From contig NC_060254.1 of assembly GCF_921293095.1 (NCBI RefSeq), positions 14,074,001 through 14,138,000 on the forward strand: 64,000 nucleotides of DNA, in the 5' to 3' direction. This stretch comes from Ischnura elegans. Lineage: Eukaryota; Arthropoda; Insecta; Odonata; Coenagrionidae. The notes below the pieces were generated by a model. That model ran no database searches. It was not told the origin of the DNA and worked only from the letters and a program-made list of their open reading frames with translations. Shown in pieces: positions 39,029-47,500 of this stretch. Both the position numbers and the translations under genes were made by a program. The stretch's first letter is position 1; each line of letters begins with the position of its first letter.

Positions 39029-39085
39029 ATGTCGAATAAGCAAGTCGAAGGGATAGGAGGTCCTACCTGGTCCATACCCCAGCAG
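39029..39085 (+). CDS. Original 5' end of gag, cut off by the SINE
   Basis: The ATG at 39029 opens 19 codons that run into the first copy of the SINE target duplication. The same reading register resumes after the second copy of the duplication at 39425-39437, in the main gag-pol frame. The 352 bases added by SINE plus duplication are not a multiple of three, so the original start is out of frame with the rest. A frame from 39029 continues into SINE sequence and stops at 39229. Confidence 0.8.
39073..39085 (+). repeat. 13-bp target-site duplication of the SINE, left copy
   Basis: CATACCCCAGCAG here is repeated at 39425-39437 and brackets the SINE exactly. The length is typical of LINE-driven (target-primed) insertion. 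Confidence 0.85.
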
Positions 39086-39114
39086 TGCGAAAAATCCACA
39101 GGGAAAAAATCATT

Positions 39115-39188
39115 CGCCTTGACCGGGATTCGAACCCGGATCCCTCGATTTCCGGCCGAGTGCTTTAGCCAGTTAAGCTACCGAGGCG
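39115..39188 (-). repeat. Inverted tRNA-like SINE head
   Basis: This is the mirror copy of the head at 39257-39330. On the minus strand it reads the A box TAGCTTAACTGG and the B box GGTTCGAATCC. Internal promoters point outward on both strands. Confidence 0.8.
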
Positions 39189-39256
39189 TCATTCTTCCCT
39201 GTGGAAATTTGTGGACTATTCCGGTATAGTCCACAAATTTCCACAGGGAAGAATGA

Positions 39257-39330
39257 CGCCTCGGTAGCTTAACTGGCTAAAGCACTCGGCCGGAAATCGA
39301 GGGATCCGGGTTCGATTCCCGGTCAAGGCG
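39257..39330 (+). repeat. Direct tRNA-like SINE head
   Basis: A box TAGCTTAACTGG and B box GGTTCGATTCC (one base different from the inverted copy). The T stem CCGGG/CCCGG is perfect. The head is flanked by CCACAGGG upstream and CCCTGTGG downstream, which pair with each other and add a further stem. Confidence 0.8.
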
Positions 39331-39362
39331 AATGATTTTTTCCCTGTGGATTTTTCGCACAA

Positions 39363-42300
39363 TTGTGCATTGCGGGTGACTCCCGTAAAGTTATCACCGT
39401 GGCTAGTCCCGGTATACTTAAATTCATACCCCAGCAGTTTTCCTTCGTGGCGGAAGATTGGCCAAGATGGAGTCGACGGTTCGAGAGGTACAGACGAGCT
39501 TCTGGACTCGCCAAAAAGCCAGAAGATGAGCAAGTCGACGCATTGATTTATGCAATGGGTGACGACGCGGACGATATACTATCATCCTTCAACCTATCGG
39601 CGGAAGAAGAAAAGAAGTACAGTATCGTGTTTGGAAAGTTTGAAGAGCATTTTGTCCCGAAGGTAAATATAATTTACGAACGTGCCCGTTTCAACAAGCG
39701 ACTGCAAGGAGAGACCGAAAAGGTGGAAGAATTCGTTCGTAATCTGCATATTCTCGCTAAAAACTGTAAATTTGGCACCCTGCGTGAAGAATTGGTGAGG
39801 GACCGTCTGGTAGTTGGTTTACGGAACGCCAAGTTGTCCGAAGCCCTACAATTGGATCCGGAGCTTACGCTGGAGAGAGCCGTTACAAAGGCGAGGCAAG
39901 CAGAAGACGTGCACAGGCAACAGACGCTGATAAGGAGTAACTCAGGGGAAGATAAAACAGTCCACTCGCAGGCACGAGGATCTGAGGTGGACGTGGTGCG
40001 GAAGAAGGCTCCACGGCACCAGAAGGCATCGACGTCAACAGCCGCCCTACCCGACCAAATGAAGGTGAGTGGTCGCAAATGTCCACGGTGCGGGAAAACG
40101 CCGCAGCACGCTTTCGCACGATGTCCGGCGCGTCAATCTGCGTGCGCCCTTTGTAAAAAGAAAGGACATTGGGCAGCAGTTTGCAGAACGAAGGCGGTTG
40201 CTGAAATTGACAAGCGGCTACCGGGTGAAGACGACCATTTCTTTTTGGGAAGCATTTCGACGGGAGAAGAACCATGGAGGGTCTCACTCGTCATCGGTAA
40301 CCAAGAAATCCCCTTCAAAGTCGACACAGGCGCGGATGTCACTGTCATCGGCGCCGAATTATTTAAAACGTTGAAGGGAATACAACTCGAAAACACCACA
40401 ACATTCCTCCGCGGCCCAAATCGAAGCAGATTGCAGGCCAAAGGAAAATTCCGGTCACTTCTACGTTGGAAGGATCGCGTGTACGAGGACGAGATTTTCG
40501 TGGTGAATGGAGTTGAAGATGCGCTCTTGGGACGTCCAGCTATATCATCCCTGGGAATTTTGACTTGGCTGCGAGAAATAACAACTGGCCATCCGGAAGA
40601 AAATTACCAGGAACTTTTTCGTGGGCTAGGAAGAATGCCGAAACCTTACGTCATTCGCATCAAGGATGAAGCCGTGCCCTATGCGGTATCTACGCCGAGA
40701 AGAGTGCCCTTGCCATTGAGAGATAAGGTTGAGAAAGAAATCAAGAAAATGGTGGGGGAAGGAATAATAACGGCGGTAGAAGAGCCGACGGAGTGGTGCG
40801 CGCCCATGGTAGTAGTGCCTAAAGCAGACGGAGGAGTTCGAATATGTGTAGATTTCACTAAATTAAATAAATGCATTCGGAAAGAACAGCACGAACTGCC
40901 AACCGTGGATGAATGTCTAACACTGATGAAGGCTTCAGAAGCGAAAATTTTCACAAAATTGGATGCTTGCAGAGGATACTACCAAATACCGCTAGAGAGG
41001 GAATGCCGTCCGCTGACTACTTTCATTACCCCTTTTGGAAGGTATTGTTTTAACCGGATGCCGATGGGATTATCTTCAGCTGGAGAGCATTTTCAAAGAC
41101 GAATGTCTGAAGCATTGACGGGGTTAAAGGGAGTAGTCAACGTTATGGATGACATACTCGTATTTGCAGCGACGCAGCCGGAGCACGACGTGAGATTGAA
41201 CGCCGTCCTCCAGCGTCTTAGAGAAAATGGGATCACGTTGAATCGCGAGAAATGCCGATTTCGGGTCGCAGAGACAAAATTCTTAGGTCATGTCATATCG
41301 GCCGAGGATGGAATCAAGCCAGATCCTGAAAAAATTACGGCAATAGAGAAATTGCCGCAGCCCGAAACGGTAGCAGAAATACGTCGATTTCTTGGAATTG
41401 TGCATTATCATCTGAAATTTCTCCCTCACTTGGCGGATGTTACCCAACCGTTGAGAGAGCTGATGAGGGAAAAAGAGCCTTTGCCATGGGCTGCTACGCA
41501 CACCAAAGCTTTCCAAGAAATCAAGCAAAGATTAACTAGTGCCACATCATTAGCCATGTACGAGACAAATCGACCGACAAGAGTATTAGCCGACTCATCG
41601 TCATATGGATTGGGAGCTACACTAGAGCAGCGGCAGTCAGATGGTGATTGGAGAGCGGTATGTTTTGCGTCACGGACGTTGACAGATACCGAAAGACGCT
41701 ACGCCCAATTGGAAAAGGAGGTATTAGCGCTTACCTGGGCGTGTGAAAAATTAGCAAATTATTTAGTAGGCAAGAAATTTCTTCTATGTACGGATCATAA
41801 ACCACTCGTGGCACTATTGGGAGCAAAACCCCTCAGCGAATTGTCCGCCAGAGTGCAGCGTTTCCGTATGCGCCTCATGCGTTTCGACTATGAGGTAATT
41901 TATGTTCCCGGAAAGAAATTGTATACGCCAGATGCTCTCTCACTATCACCAATCTCCAAAACCCCAAAAGAAGGCGATATTCTCACCGATGAAGACGTGG
42001 AATTGTACGTCGAAGCTGTGAAAGCGGATTTACCAATGAGCGACAAACTCATGAAGGAAGTGTTGAAAGCGCAACGAGAAGATGAAAGAACTCGACGAAT
42101 AACTAAGTATGTGAAAGAAGGCTGGCCACGTAAAGAGAAACTGCTGTTGGAGGATACCAGCTTCTACCACGAACGAGCAAATCTTTCCCTCCTTGACGGG
42201 CTACTAGTCAAGGGGACCAGGGTTTACATCCCGGAATCATGGAGGAAAGAGATATTGAGCCGTATCCACGAAGGTCATCTAGGTATTTCAAAGTGCCGGA

Positions 42301-43283
42301 GGCGGATGCAGCAGTCGGTGTGGTGGCCAGGAGCATCCCATCAAATACTGGAAATGATAAGCAAGTGCCCGGAATGTCTCGAACGTCGTCCATCGCGAGT
42401 AGAGCCGTTGAGACCTACGGAGACACCGGCACGGCCCTGGCAGATGGTGGGAATGGATATTTTTCATAGCAGAGGGCGTGAGTACTTAGTCATCGTAGAC
42501 TACTTTTCAAAATACCCTGAAGTCGCGTATTTGGAAAATACGCGGGCCACGAACGTGATAGCGAAAATAAAATCAATATTCGCACGTCACGGAATCCCAC
42601 AAGTAGTCCGAACGGACAATGGGCCACCGTTTGGAGGAAGAGAGTTCCAGGAATTCGCGAACAAATACGGAATGGAGGTCGTAACTAGCAGTCCCTACTA
42701 CCCAAAGAGTAATGGACTAGCGGAAGCAGCGGTGAAAACGGTAAAAAACATACTGGCGAAAGAAAGAGACCCGTGGTTGGGGTTTCTTGCATACCGTGCA
42801 TCGCCCATGGAGTCGGGGTATTCCCCAGCGGAACTACTAATGGGACGTAAGCTGAGAACGACTTTGCCATTTCATCCTACGAAGTTGAATCCCAAATGGC
42901 CCAGCCTCACGGTCCTACGGGATAAGAATAAGGTCATCGCGGAGAGACAGAAGAGGAACTACGACCGACGACACCGGACGAAAGAACTACCCCTATTGCC
43001 TGCGGGAGCCACCGTTTGGGTGAGAGATCGTCGGGAGTATGGAACGGTTGTCGGAGAGTCGGGCCATCCCCGGTCCTATCTCATTGAGACGGGTAGTGGA
43101 GTCATCAGGAGGAATTGGGTGGCGCTGACATTAGCTGAACGGCAGCCGAGTATTTCGAGTGATTATGAAGCATTTTTTCCAGACCTCGAGTCTACAGCGA
43201 AGAGCCACAGCCCACCAGGGACGGGAGTATTCAGGACGAGATACGGACGACTTGTGCGTCCCCCTCAACGATACACTCCTTAG
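39363..43283 (+). CDS. Ty3/gypsy Gag-Pol polyprotein
   Basis: This single 1306-codon frame encodes capsid, protease, reverse transcriptase, RNase H and integrase, which act in a cytoplasmic particle and then at the chromosome. Visible motifs by residue: two zinc knuckles, CX2CX5HX4C from C240 and CX2CX4HX4C from C261; protease DTGAD at 321; RT from about 430 to 640 with VMDD at 594-597 (Val replaces the usual Tyr); RNase H with D744 and D811 (TDHKPL); integrase H969/H973/C1002/C1005 zinc site; integrase catalytic D1032, D1085 and E1121 with the standard 35-residue spacing. There are no internal stops or frameshifts. The ATG used here (39363) lies in the SINE tail: the first about 21 residues are SINE-encoded, four to five come from the target duplication, and Gag proper follows. 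Before the insertion the protein would have been about 1300 residues from 39029. Confidence 0.95.
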   Translation: MCIAGDSRKVITVASPGILKFIPQQFSFVAEDWPRWSRRFERYRRASGLAKKPEDEQVDALIYAMGDDADDILSSFNLSAEEEKKYSIVFGKFEEHFVPKVNIIYERARFNKRLQGETEKVEEFVRNLHILAKNCKFGTLREELVRDRLVVGLRNAKLSEALQLDPELTLERAVTKARQAEDVHRQQTLIRSNSGEDKTVHSQARGSEVDVVRKKAPRHQKASTSTAALPDQMKVSGRKCPRCGKTPQHAFARCPARQSACALCKKKGHWAAVCRTKAVAEIDKRLPGEDDHFFLGSISTGEEPWRVSLVIGNQEIPFKVDTGADVTVIGAELFKTLKGIQLENTTTFLRGPNRSRLQAKGKFRSLLRWKDRVYEDEIFVVNGVEDALLGRPAISSLGILTWLREITTGHPEENYQELFRGLGRMPKPYVIRIKDEAVPYAVSTPRRVPLPLRDKVEKEIKKMVGEGIITAVEEPTEWCAPMVVVPKADGGVRICVDFTKLNKCIRKEQHELPTVDECLTLMKASEAKIFTKLDACRGYYQIPLERECRPLTTFITPFGRYCFNRMPMGLSSAGEHFQRRMSEALTGLKGVVNVMDDILVFAATQPEHDVRLNAVLQRLRENGITLNREKCRFRVAETKFLGHVISAEDGIKPDPEKITAIEKLPQPETVAEIRRFLGIVHYHLKFLPHLADVTQPLRELMREKEPLPWAATHTKAFQEIKQRLTSATSLAMYETNRPTRVLADSSSYGLGATLEQRQSDGDWRAVCFASRTLTDTERRYAQLEKEVLALTWACEKLANYLVGKKFLLCTDHKPLVALLGAKPLSELSARVQRFRMRLMRFDYEVIYVPGKKLYTPDALSLSPISKTPKEGDILTDEDVELYVEAVKADLPMSDKLMKEVLKAQREDERTRRITKYVKEGWPRKEKLLLEDTSFYHERANLSLLDGLLVKGTRVYIPESWRKEILSRIHEGHLGISKCRRRMQQSVWWPGASHQILEMISKCPECLERRPSRVEPLRPTETPARPWQMVGMDIFHSRGREYLVIVDYFSKYPEVAYLENTRATNVIAKIKSIFARHGIPQVVRTDNGPPFGGREFQEFANKYGMEVVTSSPYYPKSNGLAEAAVKTVKNILAKERDPWLGFLAYRASPMESGYSPAELLMGRKLRTTLPFHPTKLNPKWPSLTVLRDKNKVIAERQKRNYDRRHRTKELPLLPAGATVWVRDRREYGTVVGESGHPRSYLIETGSGVIRRNWVALTLAERQPSISSDYEAFFPDLESTAKSHSPPGTGVFRTRYGRLVRPPQRYTP
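39425..39437 (+). repeat. 13-bp target-site duplication of the SINE, right copy
   Basis: CATACCCCAGCAG, identical to 39073-39085. The gag frame continues directly from here. Confidence 0.85.
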
Positions 43284-43326
43284 ACCCGTTTCCCTGTTCC
43301 TTTCCCTGTTTTATTCAGTGTTTTTT

Positions 43327-43338
43327 CAGAAGGAGAGA
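43327..43338 (+). other. Polypurine tract of the Ty3/gypsy element
   Basis: AGAAGGAGAGA abuts the 3' LTR and would prime plus-strand DNA synthesis. It lies about 45 bases after the gag-pol stop. Confidence 0.8.
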
Positions 43339-43561
43339 TGTGGCGGGTTCGTCGCGGAGGCCCCATTTAATGACAACCCCGGATAGACAGCGGGCGCCGA
43401 GGTCGCGGAGCTGCGGGAGCGACGGATATAAAAGGCCGTGTCTTGCGGCAGACGGGGGTTATTTTGCTGTAAAACCAGACAGTGTAAAGTTCCTTGGTGG
43501 CTACTGAATAAAAAGGCCGAAACCCGGATCGGAGTTTACTTATTTCTACGGCAACAACACA
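43339..43561 (+). repeat. 3' LTR of the Ty3/gypsy element
   Basis: 223 bp, TGTGGCGGG to ACAACACA, with TATAAAAG at 43427-43434 and AATAAA at 43507-43512. Confidence 0.95.
43507..43512 (+). terminator. Polyadenylation signal in the 3' LTR
   Basis: AATAAA in the expected R position, so it would end the genomic transcript. Confidence 0.65.
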
Positions 43562-43566
43562 CAACT
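43562..43566 (+). repeat. Target-site duplication of the Ty3/gypsy element, right
   Basis: CAACT, matching 38782-38786. Confidence 0.9.
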
Positions 43567-44609
43567 GTTATGCAATTGTATCACAAAAATCGGTACATTT
43601 GTAAATGTACAAAAGATATACCATTTGTAAATAAATGCTTGCATTGTTTGGGAAAGAAAGACTACATTTCAAAATAGGTGTTATCGCGGAATTCAGTTTA
43701 ACAGACAGACATAGCTCAGAAGAACCTCTAATTACAAAGCATGTTATTCGGAAAAAAATCATGGGCTTTGGTTAAAATATATATTACTTTTAAATCCAAG
43801 TACTTATGTATTGTAAAATTTCATTAGAAATGCTCTTTCCACCCAACGAAGGGCCACATCCTTAATATTTTAAACGTACTACGTTATGGCATCGTAAAAA
43901 AAAAGATATCCCAGAATTTTGAAAATATTATTTATTTTTTAAAATTAATTATTTTTATTAAATATTTTAGATAAATAATTTAGATTAAATATTTTTATTT
44001 TTTAATATCGCCCGACAAAGTATTTTATTCTGCGATAATACAATTAATAAATTATTAAAATGGCGACACAAAGCCTGTCAAATTATAAAACAACATAGAT
44101 AGCGATTATCGATTATCGTATTGTATTAATCCTTAAGATTATCACTATCATTATTTATTATTCAAAAGTATCTAACACAAGGTATTTTAGTAGAACACAT
44201 ATTGGACTGCCCAATTTGAAAATTATTTTTTACATAATGAAAAGTAAAGAAAACTTTTTAATTCCGCATAAATATTTAATTTACGACCTAGGTTTCGACG
44301 TGGCACGTCATCGTCTGGTACAAATGCACGGAAGACAGAATAAACAGCCGCACAAAATTTTTTTTTTTAAATCTCTACTTTTCATCGTGTGAAGAAGGTT
44401 CCATTAAGTCACGCCTGAAACAAATACTTTTTTTTACTTAATACTATTTGTAAATTGAAATGTATTGGTATTAAATGATACCGCTAATCACGTAGAATGT
44501 GGACTAATAACTCAACATAAAAATAGCCGCAGGGAATATCCGATGCATTCCACGGCTGCAGAAGCGTGCATACGTCGATTTCCCGCCAAGAAGCGAAGCA
44601 TTGATGTTT
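43567..44609. other. hAT-like element interior, right part
   Basis: AT-rich, with no supported open frame or transposase motif recognised. It is continuous with 37681-38786 once the retrotransposon is removed. Confidence 0.45.
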
Positions 44610-44815
44610 GTGTTCTGCTCCGCTATGCTCCGGCTCCATTGTCGGAGCGGAGCAGTTCCATTCCTGCTGGAGTGGAGTTCTCGCAAGAAATGCTCCGCTC
44701 CGGAGTGGAGCACCTAAGTCCCATTGTCGTCGCTCCGCTCCGGAGCGGAGCAGTAGGAATTGAACTGCTCCGCTCCGACAATGGAGCCGGAGTATAGCGG
44801 AGCGGAGGAGCGCTC
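44610..44815. repeat. GGAGC/GCTCC subterminal repeat cluster, right end
   Basis: Dense GCTCCGCTCC and GGAGCGGAGC motifs in both orientations, including the palindrome GCTCCGCTCCGGAGCGGAGC. It is the counterpart of 37507-37680. Frames crossing it on both strands are repeat artefacts. Confidence 0.7.
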
Positions 44816-44833
44816 CAGGTCCCTGCTTTCAGC

Positions 44834-47430
44834 ACACCGAAAGGAGAACTCGATGTATTCTTCCCCTACATCATCATGACTATCGCTGGCTCTTCTACTC
44901 TGCCACGGGCTGATGCATAAACCTCCTCGTGTAAACCTTCTCCTGCTATTCCTGCTATTTCCCATCAAATTTCTGATGTACTAGTTATTCACGACTCTTC
45001 ATTACGATCAAAAAGGAATACCACGCCCATTTATTTTCGAACCGCGAACGGTTCCTTGGCAATGACGAGATCAAAGGGGAGACACTCAGCCCCACCACGA
45101 GGGGCTTCTGAATAACTATTGAAGGCTTGATTAGGAACCAAAGGACTCTTTCAAATGCACTCCTGTTACTACAGGCTGAGAAAAAAAATAAAGAGCATAA
45201 TATCAAGTCAGTCGCGAAAAAATTGATTTAATGGACGCAAATATTGTCCTCCATTAGCTCTATTCCATGGTAAACATCACTTGTCTCTTATTGAGAGGCA
45301 AATTCTTTGAAGTAAGCAGGTACGGGAAACGTTTCTCTAATGAAGGATAAAATTTGCTAAACTACAAACACGAATATTGACCTTGAATGAAGATCAGTGG
45401 AAATTAATGTGAAAAACATAACCTCCAATTCAAACTATGCTCTTATAAAAGGTGGATCTTAATATGAGGCAAAGTCTTAAATTTTTATAGTAGAAATAGC
45501 TAATCACGCAGTAGTGAAAATGCCTTCATAAAAGGAATTAACAAAGTAAGAAAGACATCCTAAAGCATACCTATGATTTTCTCTACTATTTTTCTCGAAA
45601 GAAAGTGAAAAATCATCCAAATTTACATATTACATTAAAAATAGAAAATATGAGAAAATTCTGCTATTTACTCACTCAGTCAAGTGAAGATTGTAGAGCC
45701 TGGGCAAATATTGTATCATACGGAATGAAGCGCGGATGTAGAGGCGCAAAGATCAACCTAATTGTAATTACTGGCGTATATCCCTATAAGAAATTAAAGA
45801 AAATTATATAAATTAAGCATTTTAAAACGATTTTTATAATAATTATGAAGTACCAGTATTGACAGCAAGAAACATTTACATGGATATATCATGATTATGT
45901 GCTGAAATTGGTATTCTTAGAATTTTTTCTTCAGTTCTTAACTAATTTGATTCCACTACTCCATGAACATTAATAAAATTTGGTTTTGGTGCATATTTAC
46001 AGAGACTCTTCACATTTGCACTATTTATCTGAGTTACGCATAGATAGGAGCAAAAAATAGGTTTTAAGAAGGAAGGTACCTAAATATCTGAGTTAAAGGT
46101 TAGGTAATAGGCATCACAGCCTGGACCAAAACTATGATAACTAATTTCAACCCTTAAATTCAACTTTTAAAATACCGGGATGAAGCCAAACATAGCAGTA
46201 TGACGCTATGAGAACAAAAATTATATTTTATCTGTCACAGGAAAGGAGGAGAGTCTCGGAAAATATTTACCTTAACGAAATATTTAGGCTCATGGAAATT
46301 ATTGGAAGCAAACTAGTTAAAAGCTGAAGAAAGTGTAAAACAACTGTTAATTTCAACACATAATCAATATAATATATCAATGTAAAAGTTTGTTTTTTTT
46401 ACATTAGACAAGCTTTATCTAAAATTCCCGGATATTTTTAATGATTCACTCATTTTCAGCCAGTAATTTCAAACTCACTAACGATGACTAGACTGATACG
46501 AAATAGTTCGCGAGCGCGTAAGATGGTCAAAACTACACTAAAAGGGCGGTAGCGATTCATTCTTTGACTCTGTGTCACACAAATTAGTCAATGCCATGTG
46601 GAGCAGAAGGAGTAAAAAAATATCTCTCGATAGCCAGTCTCCTCTCTCTCTCTACGCTGAAGGGCACGGACAGCAGGAAATAGCAAGGTGCGTATTTTTT
46701 TAGGCGGTACCCTTATGGAGTCGGCAGGTACCTACACGAGATGGAAAGCATGAAACGGAAAAAATAAAGGGATCATAGGAGGAAAAAAAGAGACATCCCA
46801 TTTCAAAAAGCAAGGGAGCGAAAAAGGTGTAGAGATGCGGAATGAATGAGCAGACAGCGGATACGTTCTAATTGGGAGGGTGAGGATGGGGGAAGGGTTC
46901 CGATAGGGAAAGGAGTGGATAGGTATGATATTGGGAGATATAGTGGGGGGGGGGAAGCGAATTGACGAAGAAGACGACGGGGTGAGATGCCGATGAATTA
47001 TAAACAACCCCTCGCCGAGGCAATCTGCATTTCCTCTGGATGAAAAAATATTCCTATCGTGCCCACAACCCTTCCTCATTTTTTATAGCTGCTCCCTGCA
47101 ACCCTACCCGTGGTTGCGAGCTGCACAGGATCCATAAGATAGCGTTTATCACACTCAGAACCTATGATTGAAATAAGGCCTATATAAAGAAACCAATAGT
47201 TAAGAAAAAAGTCGACGAAATTTATCTAACTCAACCGCTTTTGACACTTACTGACCGATTCTCAGAAGTACAACATGAATTGTTCGCACTCTTTCGAAGG
47301 ATGACCCTAGAGGATCCAAAACCGTCCAACGAACGCTGTGTGGAAAATTACTATATCGTTTTCAATCCCATTAACGCATGACTATATTCCACAAAGTTTA
47401 ATTGTTTGTCCGCATCTATTGACCACATAA
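44834..47430. other. AT-rich non-coding stretch with a purine-rich island
   Basis: Nothing recognised up to about 46620. Then a short CT tract appears (about 46638-46655), followed by a purine-rich island (about 46740-46990) containing a run of 11 or so G near 46945. The 115-codon minus frame at 46732-47079 mirrors the skew. Confidence 0.4.
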
Positions 47431-47432
47431 TC

Positions 47433-47500
47433 TATTGACCGGAAATCGGAAGATCCGGGTTCTAATTCCAGCTAAGTCAAATGATTTTTTCATGGGGAAT
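47433..47500 (+). repeat. Degenerate fragment of the same tRNA-SINE family
   Basis: GACCGGAAATCGG, GATCCGGGTTCTAATTCC and AAATGATTTTTTC match the 3' half of the tRNA-like head and the following spacer of the 28.9- and 39-kb copies. The B box is mutated and the 5' half is missing. Confidence 0.7.

Larger units (their letters stand above)
39086..39424 (+). mobile_element. Palindromic, double-headed tRNA-SINE inside gag
   Basis: The 339-bp insert is flanked by a perfect 13-bp duplication. Its first 274 bases (39086-39359) form an almost perfect palindrome centred at 39222/39223. An inverted tRNA-like head (39115-39188) lies opposite a direct one (39257-39330). I see one arm mismatch, in the B-box region, plus small differences at the centre. 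A 3' tail (39360-39424) follows, whose bases 39391-39423 match the 28.7-kb copy in reverse complement. It inserted after the Ty3/gypsy element because it interrupts it. Confidence 0.85.
38787..43561 (+). mobile_element. Ty3/gypsy LTR retrotransposon, young, interrupted by a SINE
   Basis: The element is 4775 bp: 223-bp LTR, tRNA-Leu-like primer site, single gag-pol frame, polypurine tract, 223-bp LTR. It is bounded by the 5-bp duplication CAACT. The LTRs start TGTGG and end ACACA, and differ at only two positions (38940 G against 43492 C; 38984 G against 43536 T), so it inserted recently. Domain order protease-RT-RNase H-integrase defines Ty3/gypsy. There is no envelope frame and no chromodomain that I can see. 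The fused single frame and short LTRs suggest the Mag-like lineage, but this needs a tree. A 339-bp SINE sits at 39086-39424 near the start of gag. Confidence 0.95.
37498..44825. mobile_element. hAT-like element split by a Ty3/gypsy insertion
   Basis: Ends are the 14-bp perfect inverted repeat CAGGGACCTGGAGC (37498-37511, and its complement at 44812-44825). They are flanked by CTTTCAGG (37490-37497) and CTTTCAGC (44826-44833), an 8-bp duplication matching at 7 positions as hAT elements make. Both ends carry dense subterminal GGAGC/GCTCC repeats, about 37507-37680 and 44610-44815. Subtracting the 4.78-kb retrotransposon leaves about 2.55 kb of AT-rich DNA without a recognisable transposase. 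It is therefore non-autonomous or badly decayed. Confidence 0.7.

Noticed and set aside
39674-40287. Two 134-codon minus-strand frames antisense to gag
   Set aside because: They are shadows of the intact gag-pol frame, and no antisense gene is known for such elements.
43284-43338. Envelope gene after pol
   Set aside because: Only about 55 bases separate the gag-pol stop from the 3' LTR, so there is no room for env.
44465-44797. 110-codon frame as a hAT transposase C-terminus
   Set aside because: It runs into the GGAGC array and shows none of the conserved C-terminal dimerisation motif I would expect.
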